Below are positions 23,994-32,819 of a stretch of 64,000 nucleotides of DNA, piece after piece. The stretch spans positions 2,604,001 through 2,668,000 of the forward strand of contig NZ_CP025430.1 in the NCBI RefSeq assembly GCF_002847445.1, given 5' to 3'. Every line of letters starts with the position of its first letter. Position 1 is the first letter of the stretch. The position numbers and the translations under genes are program-made. Origin of the DNA: Paracoccus zhejiangensis (lineage in GTDB: Bacteria; Pseudomonadota; Alphaproteobacteria; Rhodobacterales; Rhodobacteraceae). The notes below the pieces were generated by a model. The model saw nothing but the letters and a program-made list of their open reading frames with translations, was not told the DNA's origin and ran no database searches.

Positions 23994-25973
23994 TCAGTTC
24001 TCGGGAATAGTCCCGGTATCGGGTGGAGTCAGCGCGAAGAAAGCCAGATCGGCTGCGGCAAATCCGCCGGCCTTGGTGATCTCGTCCAGCACCTGTGGGA
24101 GCACGGTTGCCACCGGGGCGGCGGCGGCGATGGTGGTGGGCGCGACCAGTGGGCTGCGACTGGCCAGGGCCACGATCAGTTGCGGGCTGGCGGCGGTCAG
24201 GTCCTGCAGCGCCAGACCGAAGCTGAAGGTGAAACTGCCATCCGCTTGCGGCACCAGCCGCGAGGAGAGGTCGTGCAAGCCGCCATCGGCGGCGACAAGG
24301 AACAGCCAGATGCTGCGCCCCTGCGCCTCGCGCACGCGGCCAGCGACGGTGCCGCCGACCGGCAGGCTGGGCGCATCAAGCGACAGGACCGGCGGCGGCT
24401 CGGCTCGGCCTTGCAGGGTGCGGACGAAATCGGCAGCGGCGCATTGCGCGGGATCGATGCGGCTGGCGATCACCTCGGGCCTTGTCCCGAACGCCGTGTC
24501 ATAGGCGTCAACCAGCGGCTCGGTATCGAGCACCCGGTCCGCGACCGCTGCCAGCTTGCCGGCATCGAGACCCGAGGCGACCCGCTGCACATGCGCGCAG
24601 GCACCAAGGTCATAGCCGGCCAGAAACCCCTCGCGCGTGGTCAGGTCGCGTGCGGGAAGGACCATCGCCGCGTCGGGCGGGGTCTCGCTGCCGCCCGTGA
24701 CCGCCACATCCGGCGGCGGTTGATCCCCCCTGCCAAGCACCATCCATCCGCCAAGCGCCAGAGCCACCAGCACTCCGGCGGCGGCCAGCGGGACCAGCGG
24801 CAGCTTGCGGCGCGGCTGGGGCTCTGCGGTCTGGGGCTCGACCGGCTGGGTCGCAGGGCCGAAGGGACTGTCAGAGGTGGTTTCGACTCCATGGACCGAG
24901 ATCGGGCCGGTCAAGGCGCCGGTGGTGGCGCGATCCCCGCCCCCCTGCCCGCCCCAGAGCGGCATCCGGTAGCGCAGGGGAATGCGCGTCGGGTCCTCGG
25001 CCATTAGCGCCACGTCTTCCATCGAGGCCGGCCGCGCCCGCGGATCGGGTTCCAGCATATATTGCAACAGCGGATAGATCTCGTGTGGCAGGCCCGAGAG
25101 GTCGGGAATGCCGCGCCGCGCCTCGACCGCCTCGACCGCCGAGCTGCCCATGTCCAGCGCCTTGCCGCGCAGCACGGCTGATACCATCAGCGCCATGCCA
25201 TAGATGTCGGCCGCCGGGCCGATCTCGCCGCCGTAATGGCCCAGTTGTTCGGGCGAGACATATTTGAACTTGCCGGCAAAACGCCCCGCCAGCGTGCCCT
25301 CGCCGAAATCCACCGCTCGGGCGATGCCGAAATCGATCAGCACCGCGTCCTCGATGCGGTTGCCGCGCAGCATCACGTTATCGGGCGAGAGATCGCGATG
25401 GGTGACGCCGCGCGCATGGGCCTTGGCCAGCCCCTCGGAGAGCCTGCCGATCAGGTGCAGCGCCGCATCGCCGGGGATCGGCCCATAGCTGTCGACCTGG
25501 TCCCACAGCGTATTGCCGTCGATGTACTCCATGATCAGGCAATAGCGGTTCAGCCCCTGATCCAGCACGAAATTGTGGTAACGGACGATGGCGCTGTCGT
25601 TCAGCTGGCCGAGGATTCGGGCCTCGCGCTTGAACAGCTGGATGATGCCGTCGTCGCTGGCGAGGCTCGGCAGCACGATCTTGACCGCCACCGGGTCGCC
25701 GGTGAAGACGTTCTCGGCCTTGTAGACCTCGCCCATGCCGCCGGCGGACAGCATCCGCTGGATGCGGTAGTTGTTGTTGATGAGAACCCCCGCCTCGACC
25801 ACGCGGTCGGCAAGGGGACCCTGCAGCGAAACCTCGGGCAAGGGAGCGGTGGCGGAGCGAGTCGGCAACGGCCGCTCTGACAGCCGGGTGCGCTCGTCCC
25901 CCGGTGCGGGCGCCGGGGTGATCCGGGTGCGGTCCCCGTCGTTCTCAGGCTCCTGATCGGATGCCGCGCTCAA
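23994..25973 (-). CDS. ppkA: T6SS Ser/Thr protein kinase PpkA
   Basis: A 659-residue Hanks-type kinase that turns on T6SS assembly after translation. The cytoplasmic kinase domain (about 70-330) has GGMGEVY (78-84), the ATP lysine K98, E117, HRDLSPDN (192-199) and DFG (214-216). The usual catalytic-loop lysine of HRDxKPxN is Ser here, as in a subset of bacterial kinases. A Thr/Pro-rich linker leads to one membrane helix (about 391-413) and a 245-residue periplasmic domain. The only plausible start is TTG, overlapping the pppA stop as TTGA; no ATG precedes the kinase core. In Agrobacterium the homologue phosphorylates TssL. Confidence 0.93.
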   Translation of the reverse strand: MSAASDQEPENDGDRTRITPAPAPGDERTRLSERPLPTRSATAPLPEVSLQGPLADRVVEAGVLINNNYRIQRMLSAGGMGEVYKAENVFTGDPVAVKIVLPSLASDDGIIQLFKREARILGQLNDSAIVRYHNFVLDQGLNRYCLIMEYIDGNTLWDQVDSYGPIPGDAALHLIGRLSEGLAKAHARGVTHRDLSPDNVMLRGNRIEDAVLIDFGIARAVDFGEGTLAGRFAGKFKYVSPEQLGHYGGEIGPAADIYGMALMVSAVLRGKALDMGSSAVEAVEARRGIPDLSGLPHEIYPLLQYMLEPDPRARPASMEDVALMAEDPTRIPLRYRMPLWGGQGGGDRATTGALTGPISVHGVETTSDSPFGPATQPVEPQTAEPQPRRKLPLVPLAAAGVLVALALGGWMVLGRGDQPPPDVAVTGGSETPPDAAMVLPARDLTTREGFLAGYDLGACAHVQRVASGLDAGKLAAVADRVLDTEPLVDAYDTAFGTRPEVIASRIDPAQCAAADFVRTLQGRAEPPPVLSLDAPSLPVGGTVAGRVREAQGRSIWLFLVAADGGLHDLSSRLVPQADGSFTFSFGLALQDLTAASPQLIVALASRSPLVAPTTIAAAAPVATVLPQVLDEITKAGGFAAADLAFFALTPPDTGTIPEN

Positions 25974-26734
25974 AGGTCATGCCCCTCGCCCCCGCGGGGC
26001 AGGCAACGGACGGCAAGGCAGGTGACATTGTCACGCGCGCCGCGCCGCAGGGTCTCGTCGATCAGGTGGTCAACCATCTGCTGCGCCGTGGCGCGGTCGC
26101 TGGCCAGCACCTCGGCCAGTTCCTCATCGCGCAGATGTTCGGTCAGCCCGTCGCTGCAGAGCAGGAAGACATCACCCTGCTGCACGCTGCCGGTGACGGT
26201 CTCGTAATTCGGCCCGTCATGGATGCCGATGGCACGGGTGATGACGTTCTTGCGCGGCCAGTGCCGGGCCTCTTCCTCGTCGATCATGCCCGAGGACAGC
26301 AGTTCCTGCACCTCGCTGTGATCTACGGTCAGCCGGGACAACCGGCCTTGCCGCATCAGGTAGATGCGGCTGTCACCGGCCCAGAGGCAGACGAAACCCG
26401 CCTCGTGGATCAGCAGCGCGACGACGGTGGCGCCGATGGTGACGTTCCCCATCTCGGCCGAACGGGCGAGAATGCGGTGATGCGCGCGGTCCAGCCGTTC
26501 GGACACACGGGCGCGTTGGTCCTGCGCCGAGACCGGCACGCCGACGCTTTCGATCTCGCTGGTGATGATGGCGCTGGCGACATCGCCCGCCTGATGCCCG
26601 CCCATGCCGTCGGCCACCACCCAGACCCCGGCAGAGGGCAGGCTGAGATAGCTGTCCTCGTTATGCTCGCGCAGCCGGCCGGTATCGCTGCCGGCGCCGG
26701 TGTCGAAGAGGAAAAGATCACTGTCGCCCGGCAT
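25970..26734 (-). CDS. pppA: T6SS PP2C-family phosphatase PppA
   Basis: A 254-residue metal-dependent protein phosphatase that opposes PpkA. All PP2C motifs are visible: DTGRLREHNEDSY near 16-28, VVADGMGGHQAGD near 39-51, WAGDSRIYL near 118, CSDGLTEHL near 192 and ARDNVTCLAV near 231, giving the aspartates for the two metal ions. Cytoplasmic, no membrane helix. It overlaps tagF by 17 bp and ppkA by 4 bp. Confidence 0.95.
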   Translation of the reverse strand: MPGDSDLFLFDTGAGSDTGRLREHNEDSYLSLPSAGVWVVADGMGGHQAGDVASAIITSEIESVGVPVSAQDQRARVSERLDRAHHRILARSAEMGNVTIGATVVALLIHEAGFVCLWAGDSRIYLMRQGRLSRLTVDHSEVQELLSSGMIDEEEARHWPRKNVITRAIGIHDGPNYETVTGSVQQGDVFLLCSDGLTEHLRDEELAEVLASDRATAQQMVDHLIDETLRRGARDNVTCLAVRCLPRGGEGHDL

Positions 26735-27452
26735 TCCTGTCCTCGCTGTTCGCCATCAGCCTCGGCTCTGCCGGCGGGATTTGCAACGGGGTCTCTGTCC
26801 CGACCCGCGCTTCAGCCGGCACACCGGCCAGAAGCCATGCCAACTCGCCAGCGCGCGGCAGCCCGTCGCAGGCCAGCACGGCGCTGGCGCGCCCCTCGGT
26901 CGCCCCTGTCCACCAATAGCTGCGCGCCGCCGCCGCCCGCTGCCGGTCGGTGGCCTCGATCTGGCCCAGCAGGTCGGCCACGTCCAGCGCCGGATTGGCG
27001 GCCCAGAAGGTCGCCGCCGGTGCCACATCCACCGCCCCCGTCGCGTCGCCCAAATGCGCCGCCAGTTGCTCGCGCAGCGCGCTGGCCGAGGTGACTTCGC
27101 CCGCCAGCGCGGCCTCGGTCACCTGGTAGAAGTCCTGATCCGGGTGCTGCACCGGCGGCGCATCAGCGGTCTCGGCCACGGCGATCAGCGGAAAGCGGCG
27201 GCCCACGCGGTCGCGGCTTGGCCGTGCCACGCCCTTCAGATGCGGCCCGCCCCAGATCGCGCCGCCGATCCAGAAGCGCAGCGGCAGGGCCACGTCCCAG
27301 ACCGGCTCCCAATCCTCGCCCAGCCCCTTGCGGGTCTCGGCCAAAAGACCGGTCATCCACGGCACCAACTCGCGATCGGCCAGCTCCGGCAGGTCGGCCG
27401 ATATGAAATCGCCGAAGCCGGGATGCTTGCCATAGATGCCGGGTGCCGCCAT
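26718..27452 (-). CDS. tagF: T6SS accessory protein TagF
   Basis: A 244-residue TagF (DUF2094) protein, a post-translational regulator that represses T6SS activity in several bacteria. It begins GIYGKHPGFGDFISADLPEL, the family opening, followed by LPLRFWIGGAIWG and DRVGRRFPLIAV. In some species TagF is fused to PppA; here they are separate but overlap by 17 bp. AGGAG lies 5 nt before the ATG and the tssM stop is 16 bp upstream. Confidence 0.94.
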   Translation of the reverse strand: MAAPGIYGKHPGFGDFISADLPELADRELVPWMTGLLAETRKGLGEDWEPVWDVALPLRFWIGGAIWGGPHLKGVARPSRDRVGRRFPLIAVAETADAPPVQHPDQDFYQVTEAALAGEVTSASALREQLAAHLGDATGAVDVAPAATFWAANPALDVADLLGQIEATDRQRAAAARSYWWTGATEGRASAVLACDGLPRAGELAWLLAGVPAEARVGTETPLQIPPAEPRLMANSEDRNAGRQ

Positions 27453-27468
27453 CGCCGCTCCTGTTTCC

Positions 27469-30400
27469 CTATTCGAGGCTTTGCGGGCACTCGAACTGTC
27501 GCAGTTCGGCCATGGTAAAGGGATTCTTCACCGCGTTGATGGTGAAATCGTAGGTAATCGAACGCCCGCCGACCACAAAGGTCGCGCGCAGCGTGTCGCC
27601 CGTCTGGTTGGCAGAACTGGCGGCGTCCAGCAGCTGCATGAAGGTCCAGGCGCTGCCCTCGAAGCGCAGCTGCGAGGCGGTGTTCAGCGCCGGGCTGAGC
27701 TGCAGCACCGTGGCCTTGCCGGTGTTAGGCCAGGTGACGGTTTGCGGCAGCGAGCCGGTGACGGTGGGGATGATCGCGTCATTGATCGACAGCATGGCGC
27801 TTTCGACCGTCGGATGGGCATCGACCTGCGTCACGGTGATCTGCACCGAAGGCGTGGTGCCGCCGCTGGCAAAGAAGGCCTGACGGATCATCTCGGCGCG
27901 CTGGAACTGCAGCAGCGCGGCGGTGGACATGCGCCCGGCCAGCGGCTTGTCCTGACGATAGCGCAAGCCGTCGGGGCTGCGTTCGACATAGGGCTCGAGA
28001 TATTCGGTGAAATAGCGGTCCATGTCGCCGCCCGGTCCGAAGAAGCGGGCGAAATTGTCGATCGACAGGCTGCGCGCCGAGGAGCCGAAGGGATAGGCCG
28101 AGGTGATGTTCTCGCGGCAGAAGAAGGTGATGTCATCGGCCAGCGCCCGGTTCATCTGCTCGAGGCTGGCGTCGCTGGCATCCTCCTGGAAATCGCCCTC
28201 GGCCTCGTTCACCAGACCGGCCAGTTGCTGCGGCAGCTGGCTGTTATACTGGGTGAGGCTGTTCAGAAGCGAGGGCAGGACGGCAGCCGACTGGTCGGGG
28301 CTCTGCTCGGCCAGACGCAGGTTCTGCCAGACCGCGCCGAGATTGCCCAGAAGCGTGTCGATCGGGCGCTTGCCGACCTCGCCGCGCAGGATCTCGTGCC
28401 AGTTCTCAAAGTCTTCCGCGATCAGTTCGATCGGGCGCACGGCGCTTTCGCGCTGCCCGCCGCCACCCGCGCCGCCGAGGGCGCTGGTCTGCGACTTGGC
28501 ATTGTTGGCCGCCGCGTCCAGCAGGATGCGCTGCACCCCGGTCGAGCGGCTGCGGATGCGGTCGCCGATGGCATTGCCGACATCGCTGCCCACCTCGCCC
28601 GCCGTGCCGCCCTCGCCGCCCGCCGCAGCAAGCTGTTCCGGGGTCATCCCGTCCAGCCCCTCGAACTCGCGGGTCAGCCGCGTCTCGTCATCGACCGCCT
28701 TGACCAGCGCCAGGATCGGCGAGGCGCTGGCCGAAACCGCGGCTTCGAGCACCTGGTAGCGCGGCTTGTCACCCGAGAGATTGGTCAGCGCGAGGTTGTT
28801 CAGCACCTTGTCCCAGGCCGATTTGAAATCGCGGCGATAGCGTTCCATCAGGTCTCGGTCGAGACGGTTCAGCCGCTCCTCGATCTCGGCCCGCTGTGCC
28901 AGATCGCCCAGCACCCATTGATCGTCGCGCAACTTCTGCCCGACCTCTTCCAGACCCGGATAGAAATAGGACCAGAAGCCCTCATAGGTATACATGGCCG
29001 GGACGATCATGTTCGCCAGCTCGGTGCCGTCGCGGGTGGCAAAGACCATGTCGCCATTCGGGTCGGTCGCATCGATGAGCGACCAGTCGGGCAGGCCCGA
29101 GGCCGCAACCCCGTCCTGCAGGATGGCATAGGCCTGTTCATCGACCGGCAGTTGGGCAATCGCCTGCCGCGCGGCATCGACCGTCGCCTGATCGATATCG
29201 ACCAGCAGGTTGCGGTCGCTGTCCATCGCCAGCATGGCGGCCAGATGCCCGCCCAGCTGATCGCGCATGTCGATCCCGGCGCGGTCGGTATAGAGATCGC
29301 GCCAGCGAGCGTCGAACCAGGTCTTGATCGCATCGTCATCGGTGCGCTCGCCCTGCCCGCCCAGAAGCAGATAGACCTTCAGCGCGCGATAGATCGCCGT
29401 CGTCTCGCCATCGCGGATGATCTGCGGAATCTGCTGTTCCAGATCAAGGATCATGCGCGGCCGCATCATCCGCTCCAGCGCGTCGGAATAGGCGTCACTG
29501 GCGGCGGAGACCACACGGGTGCGCTGGCCAAGGCCGAAGCGTTCCCAGAAGCCCGGCTGGCCGAGGCCGGCGGGGATGCCGGCCAGATCATTCAGCAGCG
29601 GCAGGACCGGCGTCAGGTCGGGGTCGGTGATGACCTGACGCTGCAATTCCTGCGAGACGGCGGTGGCATAGGCGGCAGTCTCGGCCTCGGCGGTGTTCAC
29701 CAGCCGGTAGTTCTTCCAATAGCTGACGCCAAAGCCGGTCAGCGCCGCCAGCGTCACCGCAGCAATCGCGCCAAAGGCCAGCCCGCGCAGGATCATCGAG
29801 CGGCGCACCGCCTTCTGGTCAAGGCTGACCCAGCCCTGTTCGGCAAAGATCACCCGGCGCAGAAGGTCGTGGATGAAATAGCTTTTGCCCTTGCCGGACA
29901 TGAAGCTCGGCTGGAAGCTGACGCCGCCGCCCGCCTTGTTCATCGCCCCGAGCACCTGATCGATGGGCGTGCCCTCTTGCGTGCCCGAGGTGAAATAGAA
30001 GCCGCGCAGGATGGCGTTCGACTTGTAGCGCGTCGGTTCGAACACCCGGCGCAGGAAATCGGTCACGTTGTCGCGCAAGAGCGCCATCTGGCCGGGCAGG
30101 CCGAAGATGGCGATGCGGGAAATGCCGTCGGGTTCCTCGTTCAGCCGGTCGATCACCTCGTCCGACAGGCGCGAGACCAGCTTGTCGAACTCGGCCGGGA
30201 CCGCCTCGACGGTGATCGCCTTGCGGTCCTCGGTCTGGAAGGTCGCGCCCCAGACCAGCTTACGGCGGTTGAGGCTGAACGAGGCGAAATATTCGCGGAA
30301 GCCGGCGATCAGGTCGGCCTTGGTGAACATCACATAGACCGGGAAATCAACCTTCAGCACCTCATGCACCTCGGCCAGCCGGGCGCGCACGGTCTCGGCA

Positions 30401-31098
30401 TGGCGGGCAAGGCTGGCGGGTTCCTCGGTCATCATGTCCTCGACCGAGAAGGACAGGATGATGCCGTTGATCGGCCGGTTCGGGCGGGATTTCTTCAGCA
30501 GCTCCAGGAAGGCGTCCCAGCTGGCCTTGTCGGCCTCGGCGTCGCTGTCCTGCGTGGTATAGCGCCCGGCGGTGTCGATCAGCACCGCATCCTCGGAGAA
30601 CCAGAAATCGGCATAGCGGGTGCCGCCGAAGCCCGAGATCGCCTCGGCCTGCGACAGCGGGAACTCGATGCCGGAATTCGCCAGCGCGGTGGTCTTGCCG
30701 GCGCCGGGCGGGCCGATGATGACATACCAGGGCAGGTCATAGAGATAGGAGGCGCCGCCCGATTTCTTCAGCGTGGCGAGCGCGGTTTCCATCCGCTCTG
30801 CCAGTTCCTTGCCGTCGCCCTTGGGGATCTCGGGGACCAGCGCGGCCTCGATCTCGCGGGCGGCGCGGACGCGACGGCGCCAGCGGATGAACCAGACGAG
30901 GAAGAAGATGCCCCAGACGACACCGATGACGGTGGCGCGGAACCAGATGGTCGAGCCGGTGGCCCATCCGGTCATCGGCAGGCCGATCCAGACCGCCACG
31001 GCGAAGAGGATCAGGCCGAGGATCGTCAGCACCACGCGCAGCCAGGGCTGGTTTCTCATGCGCATCCGGGGCAGCGGGATGATGCCGAACAGCCTCAA
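27469..31098 (-). CDS. tssM: T6SS membrane complex protein TssM (IcmF)
   Basis: TssM spans the inner membrane and periplasm and forms the T6SS channel with TssL. The 1209-residue protein has two N-terminal helices (about 21-40 and 51-71), a cytoplasmic NTPase-like domain with Walker A GPPGAGKTT (129-137) and DTAG near 185, a third helix near 435 and a long periplasmic part with the IcmF-related and C-terminal domains. The Walker A is intact. The listed start is TTG, overlapping the tssL stop as TTGA; an ATG at 31065 is possible but has no clear ribosome site. Confidence 0.95.
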   Translation of the reverse strand: MRLFGIIPLPRMRMRNQPWLRVVLTILGLILFAVAVWIGLPMTGWATGSTIWFRATVIGVVWGIFFLVWFIRWRRRVRAAREIEAALVPEIPKGDGKELAERMETALATLKKSGGASYLYDLPWYVIIGPPGAGKTTALANSGIEFPLSQAEAISGFGGTRYADFWFSEDAVLIDTAGRYTTQDSDAEADKASWDAFLELLKKSRPNRPINGIILSFSVEDMMTEEPASLARHAETVRARLAEVHEVLKVDFPVYVMFTKADLIAGFREYFASFSLNRRKLVWGATFQTEDRKAITVEAVPAEFDKLVSRLSDEVIDRLNEEPDGISRIAIFGLPGQMALLRDNVTDFLRRVFEPTRYKSNAILRGFYFTSGTQEGTPIDQVLGAMNKAGGGVSFQPSFMSGKGKSYFIHDLLRRVIFAEQGWVSLDQKAVRRSMILRGLAFGAIAAVTLAALTGFGVSYWKNYRLVNTAEAETAAYATAVSQELQRQVITDPDLTPVLPLLNDLAGIPAGLGQPGFWERFGLGQRTRVVSAASDAYSDALERMMRPRMILDLEQQIPQIIRDGETTAIYRALKVYLLLGGQGERTDDDAIKTWFDARWRDLYTDRAGIDMRDQLGGHLAAMLAMDSDRNLLVDIDQATVDAARQAIAQLPVDEQAYAILQDGVAASGLPDWSLIDATDPNGDMVFATRDGTELANMIVPAMYTYEGFWSYFYPGLEEVGQKLRDDQWVLGDLAQRAEIEERLNRLDRDLMERYRRDFKSAWDKVLNNLALTNLSGDKPRYQVLEAAVSASASPILALVKAVDDETRLTREFEGLDGMTPEQLAAAGGEGGTAGEVGSDVGNAIGDRIRSRSTGVQRILLDAAANNAKSQTSALGGAGGGGQRESAVRPIELIAEDFENWHEILRGEVGKRPIDTLLGNLGAVWQNLRLAEQSPDQSAAVLPSLLNSLTQYNSQLPQQLAGLVNEAEGDFQEDASDASLEQMNRALADDITFFCRENITSAYPFGSSARSLSIDNFARFFGPGGDMDRYFTEYLEPYVERSPDGLRYRQDKPLAGRMSTAALLQFQRAEMIRQAFFASGGTTPSVQITVTQVDAHPTVESAMLSINDAIIPTVTGSLPQTVTWPNTGKATVLQLSPALNTASQLRFEGSAWTFMQLLDAASSANQTGDTLRATFVVGGRSITYDFTINAVKNPFTMAELRQFECPQSLE

Positions 31099-32819
31099 TA
31101 GGTGCCCTCCTTGGCCAGCATGATCTCGACCCGGCGGTTCTGGGCCCGGCCCTCCTCGGTGGCGTTGTCGGCCACCGCGTCGGCCTCGCCCTTGCCCTCG
31201 ACGCGGAAGCGCGCGGCATCGTCGATGGTGCCGGTCAGCGCATCGGTCACGGATTGCGCCCGGGCCGCCGACAGCTCCTCGTTGTTCTTGAACCGCCCGG
31301 TGCCGCGCAGGGGCACGTTGTCGGTATAGCCCTGGATCAGCACCGGCCCGCCCTCGGCATTCAGCACCTCGGTGATGCGGGCGGCCAGCGGGGCAAATTC
31401 CTCGCGCACGTCGGATTTGCCGCTGTCGAAGAGAAGCTGGTTGCCGACACGGATGGCGATGTAGTCGCCCTTTTCATCGACGCTGATCAGCCCGTCGGCA
31501 ATCTCGGCGGCGAAGGCCTCACGGATGCGGTCAAGCTGCGCCTGGCTGGCGACATAGACCGGACCCGGCGTGCGCTCGATGGCAATGATGGCATTGCCGG
31601 GATGCAGCGCCCTCAGCGCCTCGGCCGCCGCCGCGCCATCGCGGTTGATAAGGGTCGAGAGCAGCGCATAGCTGCCCAGCAGCAGGATCGCCGCCCCGCC
31701 AAGGATCGCCGGCACCGAGACAGCGGCGAAGCGCCGGCCCTTTCCCTGCACCACCGGTGCCCAGGTGACCGCGATATCCTCGTCCGGGCGCGGCGTCACC
31801 CGGCGCAGGGTTTCGTAGATGGCATTGCGGATGCGCGACAGGTCCACCGCGCCATTCGGCAGGGTGCGGTACTGGCCCTCGAAACCGAGGTTCAGACAGG
31901 TCAGGATCAGGCCCAGGAGGTTATAGGATTGCCCCGGCACCTGCATCGCCTTCTCGGTCTCCTGGAAGAAGCCGACACCGGAATCGCGCTTGCCGAAGAA
32001 GCGCGCGACCATCGAATATTGCAGCCAGTCGCCGCGATCCGCGCCGGGCAGGTTCTGGACGATATCATCCGCCGTGCCCGAGAGGATGTATTTCGACACC
32101 GCCGCCTCGTGCGGGTTCACGCCGTGGGACAGCAGGTTGCGCTCGAACTGGTCGATCTCGCGTGTAACGTGATCCATCAGCGGCGCGGCCTGCATCTCCA
32201 CGAGCCCGGTGCGCAGCCGCCCGAGCAGGATCAGCAGCGGCGCGGCGGCGGCAAGGATCGGGTTGGTCGAGGCGCCCTTGCCCAGCCCCTTGACCTGCAA
32301 CGCCTGTTGCAGCGGGATCTTCGGACCCTGCATCGGCGCGGCCTGCCCGGCACGGTCACGCGGAATGTCGGGGAAAAAGCCCCGATCACCACCGGCGGCG
32401 CTGCCGATATTGCCATAACCGGGGGCCTGACCGGACCAGCCCTGCTGGGCGGGCTGATAGGGCTGCTGCGGCGGATAGGCCGGCTGCTGCGGCCCGCCGA
32501 TCCAGGTATTGCCGGATTCCGGCCGCTGCGCCGGCCAGCCCTGCGATGGCGGCGCGGGGCGCGGCCGGTCCCAGTCCGAGGGCGATGGACGCTGATCGAA
32601 GGGCGATCCCGACTGGCCGCCCCCCGCGCCGGGACGCCCGAGCGAGGGCAGCGGGCCGCCGATGACGGTGCGGTCATCGCCGCCCGTATCCATCCCGCGC
32701 AGGGGCGTCTCGCGGCCGAAGGGGCTGTCATCACGCGGGGCGCGGGTCTGGTCCTTGCGCGCCCCTGCGCCCGGCAGCGGGCCGCCGAAGACCGTCTTTT
32801 CGTCGTCGCGCCCGGCCAT
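31095..32819 (-). CDS. tssL: T6SS membrane complex protein TssL with OmpA-like peptidoglycan-binding tail
   Basis: A 574-residue evolved TssL. The N-terminal ~170 residues are cytoplasmic, disordered and rich in Pro, Gly and Gln. They carry three spaced Thr motifs: KTVFGGP (T9), RTVIGGP (T51) and NTWIGGP (T105). The DotU/IcmH domain follows (about 180-360), then one membrane helix (about 375-398) and an OmpA-like domain (LLFDSGKSDV, GYTDNVPLRG, NRRVEI) that anchors the complex to peptidoglycan. I chose MAGRDD as start: its ATG shares one base with the tssK TGA. Confidence 0.95.
   Translation of the reverse strand: MAGRDDEKTVFGGPLPGAGARKDQTRAPRDDSPFGRETPLRGMDTGGDDRTVIGGPLPSLGRPGAGGGQSGSPFDQRPSPSDWDRPRPAPPSQGWPAQRPESGNTWIGGPQQPAYPPQQPYQPAQQGWSGQAPGYGNIGSAAGGDRGFFPDIPRDRAGQAAPMQGPKIPLQQALQVKGLGKGASTNPILAAAAPLLILLGRLRTGLVEMQAAPLMDHVTREIDQFERNLLSHGVNPHEAAVSKYILSGTADDIVQNLPGADRGDWLQYSMVARFFGKRDSGVGFFQETEKAMQVPGQSYNLLGLILTCLNLGFEGQYRTLPNGAVDLSRIRNAIYETLRRVTPRPDEDIAVTWAPVVQGKGRRFAAVSVPAILGGAAILLLGSYALLSTLINRDGAAAAEALRALHPGNAIIAIERTPGPVYVASQAQLDRIREAFAAEIADGLISVDEKGDYIAIRVGNQLLFDSGKSDVREEFAPLAARITEVLNAEGGPVLIQGYTDNVPLRGTGRFKNNEELSAARAQSVTDALTGTIDDAARFRVEGKGEADAVADNATEEGRAQNRRVEIMLAKEGTY

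Noticed and set aside
23994..25973. ppkA considered as a sensor kinase for PhoB
   Set aside because: It is a Hanks-type Ser/Thr kinase with HRD and DFG motifs, not a histidine kinase.
28988..28993. A further GTATAC core
   Set aside because: It lies inside the tssM coding sequence, far from any start, so it is more likely chance.
27436..31101. A 1221-codon open frame opposite tssM
   Set aside because: Rich in Arg, Gln and Gly like other antisense shadows here; the tssM frame has clear Walker A and membrane helices.
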